From Alphaproteobacteria bacterium (GTDB taxonomy: Bacteria > Pseudomonadota > Alphaproteobacteria > Micropepsales > Micropepsaceae), in assembly GCA_028869725.1 (NCBI GenBank), contig JAGWRJ010000049.1, forward strand, positions 1-5,619: a stretch of 5,619 nt of DNA, in the 5' to 3' direction. The notes below the pieces were generated by a model that did not search any database, had not been told where the DNA came from, and worked only from the letters and a program-made list of their open reading frames with translations. How positions within the stretch are numbered: position 1 is the stretch's first letter; every line of letters begins with the position of its first letter. A program made the translations under genes and the position numbers. Positions 1-5,187 of the stretch are shown here, one piece after another.

Positions 1-693
1 ATGGGCTTTGAAGATGTGGTCATCCGTCTGGCGACCAGACCCGAAAAATTCGGGGGCAGCATCGAACGCTGGACTGCGGCTGAGAAGGCGCTGGGTGATG
101 CACTGCGCGCCACTGGCCATGATTTCGAGATCGCCCATGGCGAAGGTGCGTTCTACGCACCGAAATTGGAATTTCATCTGCGCGATGCGATCGGTCGGTC
201 CTGGCAGGTCGGCACGCTGCAACTCGACTATGTCCTTCCTGAGAGGCTGGACGCGACGTACATCGCCGAAGACGGCTCACGCCAATACGTGGTGATGCTC
301 CACAGGGCGATCCTGGGCTCTCTCGAACGTTTCATCGGAATGCTCATCGAGCATTACGCCGGCAGGTTCCCTCTATGGCTGGCACCGACACAGGCGGTTG
401 TCGCGACCATTGTATCGGATGCGGCCGACTATGCGGGCGAGGTCCGGTCCGCGCTGGCAGCGGCGGGTCTGCGTTGCGAGCTCGATACGTCAAATGAGAC
501 CATCAATTACAAGGTTCGGCGCCACAGTCTCGCCAAGGTGCCCTACCTTCTGGTTGCCGGCCGGCGTGAGGCCGAGGAACGTACCCTGACGTTGCGCCAG
601 CTCGGATCCAAGGCACAGAAGGTCATGAGCCTGGACGACGCGCTGGCCATGCTGAGGGCCGAGGCGGTCCCGCCGGACCTGCGGCACGAATGA
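1..693 (+). CDS. thrS: Threonyl-tRNA synthetase, C-terminal part (5' end outside window)
   Basis: This is the C-terminal 230 codons of class II threonyl-tRNA synthetase, the cytosolic enzyme that charges tRNA-Thr with threonine using ATP. The frame is open from base 1, so the ATG there is an internal Met and not the start; the whole enzyme is usually about 640 residues. Visible landmarks are TRPEK (residues 12-16), GEGAFYAPK (47-55), the end of the catalytic core with LQLDY (73-77), and class II motif 3 in HRAILGSLERF (101-111). By alignment from memory to the E. coli enzyme, His101 is the third zinc ligand (His511) and Arg110 is the motif 3 arginine (Arg520). The anticodon-binding domain follows (about 128-225), starting at WLAPTQAVV. 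No key residue is missing in the visible part. infC lies 245 bp downstream on the same strand, the classic thrS-infC order. Identification is secure. Confidence 0.97.
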   Translation: MGFEDVVIRLATRPEKFGGSIERWTAAEKALGDALRATGHDFEIAHGEGAFYAPKLEFHLRDAIGRSWQVGTLQLDYVLPERLDATYIAEDGSRQYVVMLHRAILGSLERFIGMLIEHYAGRFPLWLAPTQAVVATIVSDAADYAGEVRSALAAAGLRCELDTSNETINYKVRRHSLAKVPYLLVAGRREAEERTLTLRQLGSKAQKVMSLDDALAMLRAEAVPPDLRHE

Positions 694-744
694 GTTGCGA
701 CCAGATAAATCGCGATTTCACCGCTGGCGTGGCCGAAATACCCC

Positions 745-772
745 TTGCGAAAAGCCCGCGCATTCCTATTCT
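745..772 (+). promoter_or_regulatory. Possible sigma70-type promoter between thrS and infC
   Basis: TTGCGA (745-750) and TATTCT (767-772) are separated by 16 bp, and each matches four of six positions of the sigma70 consensus. They lie about 165 bp before the infC start, so the promoter would give infC a transcript separate from thrS with a long leader. The -10-like box is also the left arm of a perfect palindrome (767-782), so a repressor bound there could block it. The match is modest and such boxes occur by chance; 5'-end mapping would decide. Confidence 0.3.
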
Positions 773-782
773 CAAGAGAATA
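767..782. repeat. Perfect 7-2-7 inverted repeat, possible operator
   Basis: TATTCTC and GAGAATA are exact reverse complements separated by AA. The element is intergenic and overlaps the -10-like box at 767-772. A short dyad of this kind is typical of binding sites for dimeric regulators, but I do not recognise the sequence. As RNA it could form a 6-bp stem with a CAAG tetraloop, though the stem is AU-rich. It has no U-tract, so it is not a terminator. Confidence 0.4.
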
Positions 783-818
783 CGGCCGCCTCCAGAGAGC
801 GACCGTTTTCTGCGTTCA

Positions 819-834
819 GCGTTGTTCACAACGC
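819..834. repeat. Second perfect 7-2-7 inverted repeat in the infC leader
   Basis: GCGTTGT and ACAACGC are exact reverse complements separated by TC. The geometry is the same as in the dyad at 767-782, and the two centres are 52 bp apart, about five helical turns, although the two sequences differ. In RNA it would form a stable 6-bp stem with a UUCA loop in the leader of infC. Function unknown; it could be a protein-binding site or an RNA structure. Confidence 0.4.
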
Positions 835-893
835 CGGCGCGAGCGCCCGAAGGAGATCTCCGGCCAGCCTATGATACGTTAGCGACGTTTTCT

Positions 894-924
894 GGGCCGG
901 CCACCGAGCGCGAGACCGGCTTTT
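894..924 (+). promoter_or_regulatory. Weak hairpin with short T-run just before infC
   Basis: GCCGG (896-900) pairs with CCGGC (916-920) across a 15-nt loop, with two possible G-U pairs extending it at 894-895/921-922, and TTTT follows at 921-924. It resembles a weak terminator or attenuator ending 15 nt before the infC start codon. The loop is long and the stem short, and GGCCGGCC (895-902) is itself a palindrome, so this may be chance. Confidence 0.2.
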
Positions 925-925
925 G

Positions 926-932
926 AAGGGAG
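926..932 (+). promoter_or_regulatory. Ribosome binding site that fixes the infC start at ATA 939
   Basis: AAGGGAG lies six bases before ATA (939-941), which is ideal Shine-Dalgarno spacing. The first in-frame ATG (954) has no purine-rich stretch at a useful distance. The reading frame is blocked by TGA at 924-926, so the start must lie between 927 and 954. Confidence 0.8.
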
Positions 933-938
933 AGAGTC

Positions 939-1484
939 ATAGTCGCCAGACGTATGCAAGGTACCGCCGCAGCACCAGCCAAGGGCGGTCCCCGTGTCAA
1001 TGAAGATATCCACGCGCGCACGATGTTGCTCATCGGCGACGACGGCCACAAATATGGCGAGCTAGGGCTGGACGACGCCCTGGCCATTGCGGAAGAAAAG
1101 GGTCTCGATCTCGTCGAGGTTTCGCCTGACGCGCGCCCACCCGTGGTCAAGCTCATGGACTACGGCAAATACAAATACGAGCAGCAGAAGAAGGCTGCCG
1201 AAGCCCGCAAGAAGCAGAAGGTCATCGAGATCAAGGAGATCAAGATGCGCCCGACCATCGACGATCACGACTACGATGTGAAGATGCGGGCAATGAAACG
1301 CTTTTTCGATGAGGGCGATAAGGTAAAGGTGACCTTGCGCTTCCGCGGCCGCGAGATGGCGCACCAAGAGATCGGCATGCAGCTGCTCACCCGCGTCCAG
1401 CGTGACACGGAGGAATTCGCCAAGATGGAGCAGTATCCTAAAATGGAGGGCCGCCAGATGATGATGGTCCTGGCGCCACGCTAG
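939..1484 (+). CDS. infC: Translation initiation factor IF-3, with rare ATA start
   Basis: IF-3 binds the 30S subunit, prevents premature 50S joining and checks start codon and initiator tRNA. Read from ATA at 939 the protein has 181 residues, normal for the family. The N-domain begins at GPRVNEDI (17-24), and KLMDYGKYKYEQQ (71-83) fits the IF-3 signature. A lysine-rich linker (about 84-98) joins the C-domain, which runs from IKEIKMRP (98-105) to MMMVLAPR (174-181). I chose ATA because a strong AAGGGAG site lies six bases upstream, the resulting MVARRM opening resembles alphaproteobacterial IF-3, and ATG 954 lacks a binding site. Non-AUG starts (AUU, AUC, AUA) are known for infC and let IF-3 repress its own translation, because the factor rejects such codons. 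Autoregulation here is inferred. The gene follows thrS and is followed by a hairpin and a convergent gene, not by rpmI-rplT. Confidence 0.95.
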   Translation: MVARRMQGTAAAPAKGGPRVNEDIHARTMLLIGDDGHKYGELGLDDALAIAEEKGLDLVEVSPDARPPVVKLMDYGKYKYEQQKKAAEARKKQKVIEIKEIKMRPTIDDHDYDVKMRAMKRFFDEGDKVKVTLRFRGREMAHQEIGMQLLTRVQRDTEEFAKMEQYPKMEGRQMMMVLAPR

Positions 1485-1494
1485 ACTTGGCCAT

Positions 1495-1530
1495 CCAGCA
1501 CCGGGGGTTGGCCACCTGCCCCCGTGCTGG
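1495..1530 (+). terminator. Strong GC hairpin after infC, probable terminator without U-tract
   Basis: CCAGCA (1495-1500) pairs with TGCTGG (1525-1530) and CGGGGG (1502-1507) with CCCCCG (1519-1524). This makes a 12-bp stem with one bulged C (1501) and an 11-nt loop. It begins ten bases after the infC stop, where a terminator is expected. No T-run follows on the + strand, so it is not a textbook intrinsic terminator; it may stabilise the 3' end or act with Rho. TTGGCCA occurs both just before the stem (1487-1493) and in the loop (1508-1514). Confidence 0.5.
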
Positions 1531-1542
1531 CAGCAAGTGCCC

Positions 1543-1588
1543 AAAAAACAGGGGCTGCACTGTCCTTCTATATCTGAGCCTGGTTCCG
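1543..1588 (-). terminator. Possible weak terminator for the - strand dehydratase gene
   Basis: Read on the - strand, the 26 bases after the dehydratase stop lead into an imperfect stem, CAGGCT pairing with AGCC...TG across a 2-base bulge and long loop, followed by TTTTTT (complement of 1543-1548). The stem is poor, but the six-T run in the right place after a convergent gene makes a terminator plausible. Confidence 0.2.
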
Positions 1589-1614
1589 GCTTTTGCCCGC
1601 AGTGGCCCGCCCCG

Positions 1615-2601
1615 TCAGGGTTCTGGCCAACGGGTACAGCACGCAGCCAGCCGCTCCGGATCGCAGTTTCCTCCAGAGAGCACAACGCCAACGATCGGAC
1701 CACCGCCAAACTTGCCCGCAAGCAGTGCCGCCAGTCCGGCCGCCCCGCCTGGCTCTACGACGAGCTTGAGCACCTGGGCCGCATAAGCCACAGCCCGCTC
1801 CAGCTCTGCATCGCTGACGGCAAGACCACCAGCAACAGTATGCCGTGCCACCGCGAAAGGGATGGCGCCCGGCATGGGTGCCATCAGCGCATCCGCGACG
1901 CTCATGGGCCCGCCAGGCGCGGCCATGCGCTGTCCTGCCCGCAGCGAGCGGCCCATGCCATCAAAGTCCTGGGGTTCGACCGCGAAGACCTGGGCAACCG
2001 TACCCGCAGCGCGCAGGCCCAGCCCTACGCCCGCCACCAGTCCGCCACCACTGCAGGGTACCGCGACCCGATCCAGCGTCACCCCGAGGTTTGCCGCCTG
2101 GCGGGCAAATTCCAGTCCCACCGTACCCTGGCCGGCAAGCACCGCGGCATCATCAAATGGGCGCAACAGCGTTGCACCGCTCTGGACGACGATCGCATTC
2201 GCAATTTCCTCGCGATCCTCGCGAAGACGATCATAGAATAGGATGCGAGCACCAAAGGCCTTGGTCCCGGCGATTTTGGCCGCCGGTGCGTCCTTCGGCA
2301 TGACGATAGTAGCCGCAACGCCGAGTTCAGACGCGGCGGCGGCAACTCCCTGGGCATGATTGCCTGAGGAGAAGGCAACCACGCCCCGGGCGCGGGCCTC
2401 GGCAGGCAATTGCAGAAGAAAATTCATGGCGCCACGGAATTTGAACGAGCCGGTGCGCTGGAACAGCTCCGCCTTGAGAAGGACTCGGCAACCCGCGCGG
2501 GCGTTCAGAGCCGGACTCTCCAGTACCGGGGTGACTGTCGCGTAGGGCGCAAGACGCGCCGCGGCGGCCTCAATATCGGCGATGTGCGCTGACCCGTGCA
2601 T
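1615..2601 (-). CDS. PLP-dependent threonine/serine dehydratase (short form, no ACT domain)
   Basis: This is a 328-residue cytosolic fold-type II PLP enzyme of the threonine/serine dehydratase family, which deaminates L-threonine to 2-oxobutanoate and L-serine to pyruvate. The PLP lysine is Lys54 in TGSFKFRGA (50-58). SSGNHAQG (78-85) is the cofactor- and substrate-binding Asn loop, SGGGLVAG (184-191) the PLP-phosphate loop, and SGGN (309-312) the C-terminal segment that contacts the pyridine ring. The length matches the short TdcB-like or serine-racemase-like class. The regulatory ACT domain of biosynthetic IlvA is absent, so feedback control by isoleucine is not expected. The start is the only Met before the conserved core, although I see no good ribosome binding site before it. 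The gene converges on infC and diverges from the corA unit. Serine racemase or hydroxyaspartate dehydratase activity cannot be excluded from sequence, so I give no symbol. Confidence 0.92.
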   Translation of the reverse strand: MHGSAHIADIEAAAARLAPYATVTPVLESPALNARAGCRVLLKAELFQRTGSFKFRGAMNFLLQLPAEARARGVVAFSSGNHAQGVAAAASELGVAATIVMPKDAPAAKIAGTKAFGARILFYDRLREDREEIANAIVVQSGATLLRPFDDAAVLAGQGTVGLEFARQAANLGVTLDRVAVPCSGGGLVAGVGLGLRAAGTVAQVFAVEPQDFDGMGRSLRAGQRMAAPGGPMSVADALMAPMPGAIPFAVARHTVAGGLAVSDAELERAVAYAAQVLKLVVEPGGAAGLAALLAGKFGGGPIVGVVLSGGNCDPERLAACCTRWPEP

Positions 2602-2639
2602 GCGTGACTTGAAGCAAGGCTTTCGGCTAGAGGTTTAGC

Positions 2640-2849
2640 ATGCTGACATCGGCCCGTCGCCCCGTTCGTTTTCATTTCCGGCACGAACCGGAGCGACCCT
2701 GGTGGTCGTTCGGACGGCGGGAACGCAGGATCATCCAAACCGCATACCATCTGCGCCGGTCCGAACGAAGCGGCATAAGCATATTCATGCGCGGCATGAC
2801 GTCCCGAGACGGGCATGTCCTTGGAACACCGAAAGGGGGCACAGAATGA
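2640..2849 (+). CDS. Possible small leader ORF coupled to corA (69 aa, hypothetical)
   Basis: An ATG at 2640 is preceded by AGAGG (2629-2633) six bases upstream and opens a 69-codon frame. Its TGA (2847-2849) overlaps the corA start as ATGA. The predicted product is strongly basic, rich in Arg and His with a WW pair near residue 22, and has no membrane segment, signal peptide or domain that I recognise. The well-placed ribosome binding site and the exact overlap favour a translated leader or small gene. Against it, only 38 bp separate it from the divergent dehydratase start, leaving little room for a promoter, and codon use is not clearly that of a gene. In Salmonella the corA leader also contains a short ORF (corL) whose translation affects Rho-dependent termination; this ORF is a positional analogue at most. 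Conservation in relatives would settle it. Confidence 0.35.
   Translation: MLTSARRPVRFHFRHEPERPWWSFGRRERRIIQTAYHLRRSERSGISIFMRGMTSRDGHVLGTPKGGTE
2798..2837 (+). promoter_or_regulatory. Two mutually exclusive hairpins before corA, one covering its ribosome binding site
   Basis: The first stem joins GACGTCCCG (2798-2806) to CGGGCATGTC (2810-2819), with AGA as loop, one bulged C (2814) and one G-U pair. The second joins TCCTT (2818-2822) to AAGGG (2833-2837) across a 10-nt loop, with one U-G pair, and would hide the corA Shine-Dalgarno sequence. They share bases 2818-2819 and so compete. Ribosomes translating the small ORF would pass through both. This is hand folding without energies. Confidence 0.25.
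2834..2839 (+). promoter_or_regulatory. Ribosome binding site of corA
   Basis: AGGGGG lies six bases before ATG 2846 and nine before ATG 2849. It supports a start at one of these two adjacent codons and not at the in-frame ATG at 2702, which would add 48 residues unlike any CorA. Confidence 0.65.
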
Positions 2850-3808
2850 TGAACGTCTACCGCATCCGCAACGGCATCCTTGCGGCTGTGCCATCAGCCG
2901 AGACGCAGGTGCAGGATGCACTCTGGTATGATCTGCTCAATCCCTCACAGGAGGAGCTGGCTGCGGCAGGCGCTTGGCTTGGGCTGGCGATGCCAAGTCA
3001 TGCGGACATGCAGGAAATCGAGGCCTCGTCACGGCTCTACCAGGAAGACGGTGGTCTCTTCATGACGGCCGTAATTCTCTCCAACACCGAAAGCGAAACC
3101 CCGGGCGCCGACGTGGTCACCTTCGTTCTCGCCCGCGGCAAGCTGGCGACGCTACGCTACATCGATCCTCATGCCTTTCGTACCTTCCTGGCCCGTGCTG
3201 ACCGCGGCACCGTCAGGGTAGGCGCCGCCGATCAGGTATTGGGCGGACTGCTCGATGCCATCATCGACCGGATGGCCGACGTCCTGGAGCGGATCAGCGA
3301 TGATGTAGAAGGCATTAGCCACCGCATATTTGCGGCAAATCCAGGCGGACAACGTGACTTTCCCGGCATTCTGCGCGACCTGGGACGGAAGAACGATTTG
3401 ACTGGCAAGATGCGCCAAAGCCTCGTCAGCATCGGCAGGGTTATCAGTTACATGACGGAAAATTCCACCCTGAGTGAAGGCAGTCGCGAAATCCGGGCGC
3501 ACCTCAAAACCCTGTCCACCGACATTCAGTCGCTGCTGGATCATTCCTCCTATGTTGCCGGCAAGATCAATTATCTGCAGGATGCGACTCTTGGACTGAT
3601 CAACATCGACCAGAACAACATCATCAAGATCATGTCAGTCGCGGCCATGGTATTTTTGCCGCCTACCCTCTTTGCCTCGATATGGGGCATGAACTTTAGG
3701 GACATGCCCGAACTGCACCTGTGGTGGGGATACCCCATGGCGGCAGCCATCATGGTGGCTTCAGCAATTGTGCCCTATCTGATTTTCAAGCGGAAAGGCT
3801 GGCTGTGA
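2846..3808 (+). CDS. corA: CorA-type magnesium (Mg2+/Co2+/Ni2+) transport protein
   Basis: CorA is a pentameric inner-membrane channel for Mg2+, also passing Co2+ and Ni2+. From ATG 2846 the protein is 320 residues, close to the 316 of E. coli CorA. The cytosolic alpha/beta domain includes EIEASSRLYQEDGG (57-70), and a long stalk helix runs to the first membrane segment (about 261-280, with VFLPPTLFAS at 269-278). The selectivity motif GMN is intact (281-283) and followed by FRDMPEL in the periplasmic loop. The second membrane segment is about 295-314, and the basic end KRKGWL nearly matches E. coli KRKNWL. The residue before GMN is Trp where E. coli has Tyr. The gene may be coupled to a small upstream ORF (ATGA), and its own stop overlaps the GTG of the next transporter gene. 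ZntB-like function is less likely given the close E. coli CorA resemblance. Confidence 0.92.
   Translation: MMNVYRIRNGILAAVPSAETQVQDALWYDLLNPSQEELAAAGAWLGLAMPSHADMQEIEASSRLYQEDGGLFMTAVILSNTESETPGADVVTFVLARGKLATLRYIDPHAFRTFLARADRGTVRVGAADQVLGGLLDAIIDRMADVLERISDDVEGISHRIFAANPGGQRDFPGILRDLGRKNDLTGKMRQSLVSIGRVISYMTENSTLSEGSREIRAHLKTLSTDIQSLLDHSSYVAGKINYLQDATLGLINIDQNNIIKIMSVAAMVFLPPTLFASIWGMNFRDMPELHLWWGYPMAAAIMVASAIVPYLIFKRKGWL
3794..3798 (+). promoter_or_regulatory. Ribosome binding site that supports GTG start of the EamA gene
   Basis: AAAGG, inside the last codons of corA, lies six bases before GTG 3805. It supports this start over the upstream in-frame GTG at 3721, which would place 28 non-membrane residues inside the corA coding region. 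Confidence 0.6.
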
Positions 3809-4716
3809 ACAATCTTTCTGGTCGGGGCGTTGCGCTGAAGCTGGGCGGCACGATCTGCTTCTCGCTGATGTATGCGACGCTGCGCCTGGCCGGTTCCATC
3901 CCCGTCGGCCAGGAAATCTTTTTCCGCGCCTTTTTTGCGCTGGTTCCAGTGCTCCTGCTCGCATGGCGGACCATCGGGCTTCGTGCCACCCTGCGCACAA
4001 GCCGACCGCTCATGCACGTGGCACGCTCGCTGGCCGGCGTATCATCAATGTTCCTGAATTTCACGGCCCTTGCCATGCTCCCATTGGCAGATCTGACTGC
4101 CTTCGGCTTTGTCAGTCCCATCTTTGCCGTCATTCTCGCAGCCCTAGTGCTGCGCGAAGGAGTGGGGCCGCGACGCTGGAGCGCAGTATTTGTCGGTCTG
4201 TTCGGCGTTCTGGTGATGCTGGCACCTCATGGCGGGCTGAGCGGACTTTCCAAGTATGGCTTCTCCGCCGGTGCGCTCCTTGCCCTGAGCGGTGCCTTTT
4301 TGAGCGCGATCGTCGTAGTTCTCATCAGGTCCATGCACCAGACAGAGCGGGGTGAAACCATCGTATTTTACTTCATGTCGGCCTGTTCGCTCGTGGGCGG
4401 AATCAGCATGGTGTTCGATCATGTGGCGTTAGACTGGCAGGCTGCTCTCTGGCTGGTGATAAGCGGTATCCTTGGCGGCCTCGGCCAGCTCGGCATGACC
4501 TTCAGCTATCGCTACGCTGAACCGTCGCTACTGGCTCCCTTCGATTACATGTCGATGATATGGGCGGTCGCACTGGGTTGGTATCTATTCGCCGAGGTGC
4601 CCAATTTCTGGGTCATGCTCGGCGCTGCCATCGTCATCGCGTCGGGACTGTTCATCATCTGGCGTGAACGTCAACTGCGCCAGCCCACCGTAGTCGAGGC
4701 TGAACCGGTACTATAG
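3805..4716 (+). CDS. EamA-domain DMT-superfamily transporter
   Basis: This is a 303-residue inner-membrane carrier of the drug/metabolite transporter superfamily, with two EamA repeats and about ten predicted helices (first repeat about 9-139, second about 153-287). Typical features are the ARSLAG stretch (73-78), LPLADLTAFGFVSPIFAVILA (92-112) with LREGVGPRRW (116-125) in repeat one, and AEPSLLAPFDYMSMIWA (238-254) with the AEVPNFWVMLGAAIVIASG stretch (263-281) in repeat two. The GTG start fits a ribosome binding site at six bases and overlaps the corA stop as GTGA, which implies translational coupling. Family members carry diverse small metabolites such as amino acids, riboflavin, S-adenosylmethionine and drugs. 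The layout is most like the alphaproteobacterial SAM/metabolite exporter-importer group, but the substrate cannot be read from sequence. The 3' end overlaps the convergent acetyltransferase gene by six bases. Confidence 0.9.
   Translation: MNNLSGRGVALKLGGTICFSLMYATLRLAGSIPVGQEIFFRAFFALVPVLLLAWRTIGLRATLRTSRPLMHVARSLAGVSSMFLNFTALAMLPLADLTAFGFVSPIFAVILAALVLREGVGPRRWSAVFVGLFGVLVMLAPHGGLSGLSKYGFSAGALLALSGAFLSAIVVVLIRSMHQTERGETIVFYFMSACSLVGGISMVFDHVALDWQAALWLVISGILGGLGQLGMTFSYRYAEPSLLAPFDYMSMIWAVALGWYLFAEVPNFWVMLGAAIVIASGLFIIWRERQLRQPTVVEAEPVL
4711..4716. other. Shared palindromic double stop CTATAG of convergent genes
   Basis: CTATAG reads as a TAG stop on each strand: 4714-4716 ends the EamA gene and the complement of 4711-4713 ends the GNAT gene. 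The two coding regions therefore overlap by six bases tail to tail, with no room for a separate terminator, so each transcript must run into the other gene. Confidence 0.9.
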
Positions 4717-5187
4717 TCGCTTGCCAAAGATCGCCAAGCCGTCACCGTCCGCATGAAAGTCTGGCACCTCGGCATAACAGACATACCCATTGGCCGTGTA
4801 AAAGCGCCGTGCGGGTGCGTAGTCATCGCGGGTGGATGTTTCCGCAAAAAGGTGCGTGCCACCGCGGCGACGTACATCGCACTCGCTGGCCTCAAGCAGC
4901 GCCCGCCCCAAACCATGACGATGGGAGTCAGGATCCACTGCAATCCAGTACAGCTCGTAGCGGTTATCGGTTCCGGGAATACGGCCGTAGCAAGTATACC
5001 CGTCCACATGAGTTACGCCATCGGCGATCAGAAACAGGTAATCCGCACCCGGTGCCTTGGCACGCGTTTCGGTGACGAGGTCGCGCGCGATCGCCACCTC
5101 CTCGGCATTAAATACACCGGTTCGGGTGACGAGCGCGGCGATGTCCGCTTCGTCCGAGGCGTTGAGATCGCTGCGAAACTCGTTCAT
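4711..5187 (-). CDS. GNAT-family N-acetyltransferase
   Basis: This is a 158-residue cytosolic acyltransferase of the GNAT fold, which transfers an acetyl group from acetyl-CoA to an amine. The core strand LYWIAVDPD (79-87) leads into the acetyl-CoA pyrophosphate loop HRHGLGRALL (89-98), which fits motif A except that the usual Arg/Gln three residues before the first Gly is His89. The C-terminal part has the common GNAT pattern APARRFYTANGY (124-135), followed by PDF (142-144). The N-terminal SDEADIAALV...VFNAEEV region and the IPGTDNRYELYW segment (70-81) recall a GNAT group I associate with ATP-grasp neighbours. Its ATG overlaps the stop of the upstream ATP-grasp gene as ATGA and has no good ribosome binding site, so it is probably translated by reinitiation. 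The substrate is unknown; the product of the ATP-grasp enzyme is a reasonable guess. Confidence 0.88.
   Translation of the reverse strand: MNEFRSDLNASDEADIAALVTRTGVFNAEEVAIARDLVTETRAKAPGADYLFLIADGVTHVDGYTCYGRIPGTDNRYELYWIAVDPDSHRHGLGRALLEASECDVRRRGGTHLFAETSTRDDYAPARRFYTANGYVCYAEVPDFHADGDGLAIFGKRL

Noticed and set aside
852..861. GGAGATCTCC, a perfect 10-bp palindrome before infC
   Set aside because: Short palindromes this size are common; arms do not extend and it does not match the two 7-2-7 dyads. TATGAT nearby (870-875) looks like a -10 box but has no acceptable -35.
690..926. 78-codon + strand frame in the thrS-infC spacer whose ATGA overlaps the thrS stop
   Set aside because: The ATG overlaps the thrS stop, but codon use looks random, the product resembles nothing, and the region holds several palindromes and regulatory-like sites that fit a non-coding leader better. 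Not fully excluded.
934..938. GAGTC (a GANTC site, the CcrM methylation target in alphaproteobacteria) touching the infC start
   Set aside because: GANTC occurs at several other places in the window, so the position next to the start is most likely chance.
1062..1721. 219-codon open frame on the - strand opposite infC, with Leu- and His-rich product
   Set aside because: It lies antisense to a certain infC gene; the Leu/His/Asp composition is what the complement of Lys/Glu/Met-rich codons gives. No domain and no ribosome binding site.
1537..2303. Long + strand open frames (up to 234 codons) opposite the dehydratase gene
   Set aside because: They are antisense to a gene with all catalytic motifs intact, and their low-complexity Pro/Arg/Ser/His products show no family features. 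GC-rich codon bias on the other strand explains them.
2702..2845. 48-residue N-terminal extension of CorA from ATG 2702
   Set aside because: The extension has no ribosome binding site, is Arg/His/Pro-rich unlike CorA N-termini, and ATG 2846 has AGGGGG at six bases and gives the normal family length.
3721..3804. 28-residue extension of the EamA protein from GTG 3721
   Set aside because: It would lie wholly inside corA in another frame and adds a hydrophilic His-rich tail; GTG 3805 has a good ribosome binding site and normal family length.
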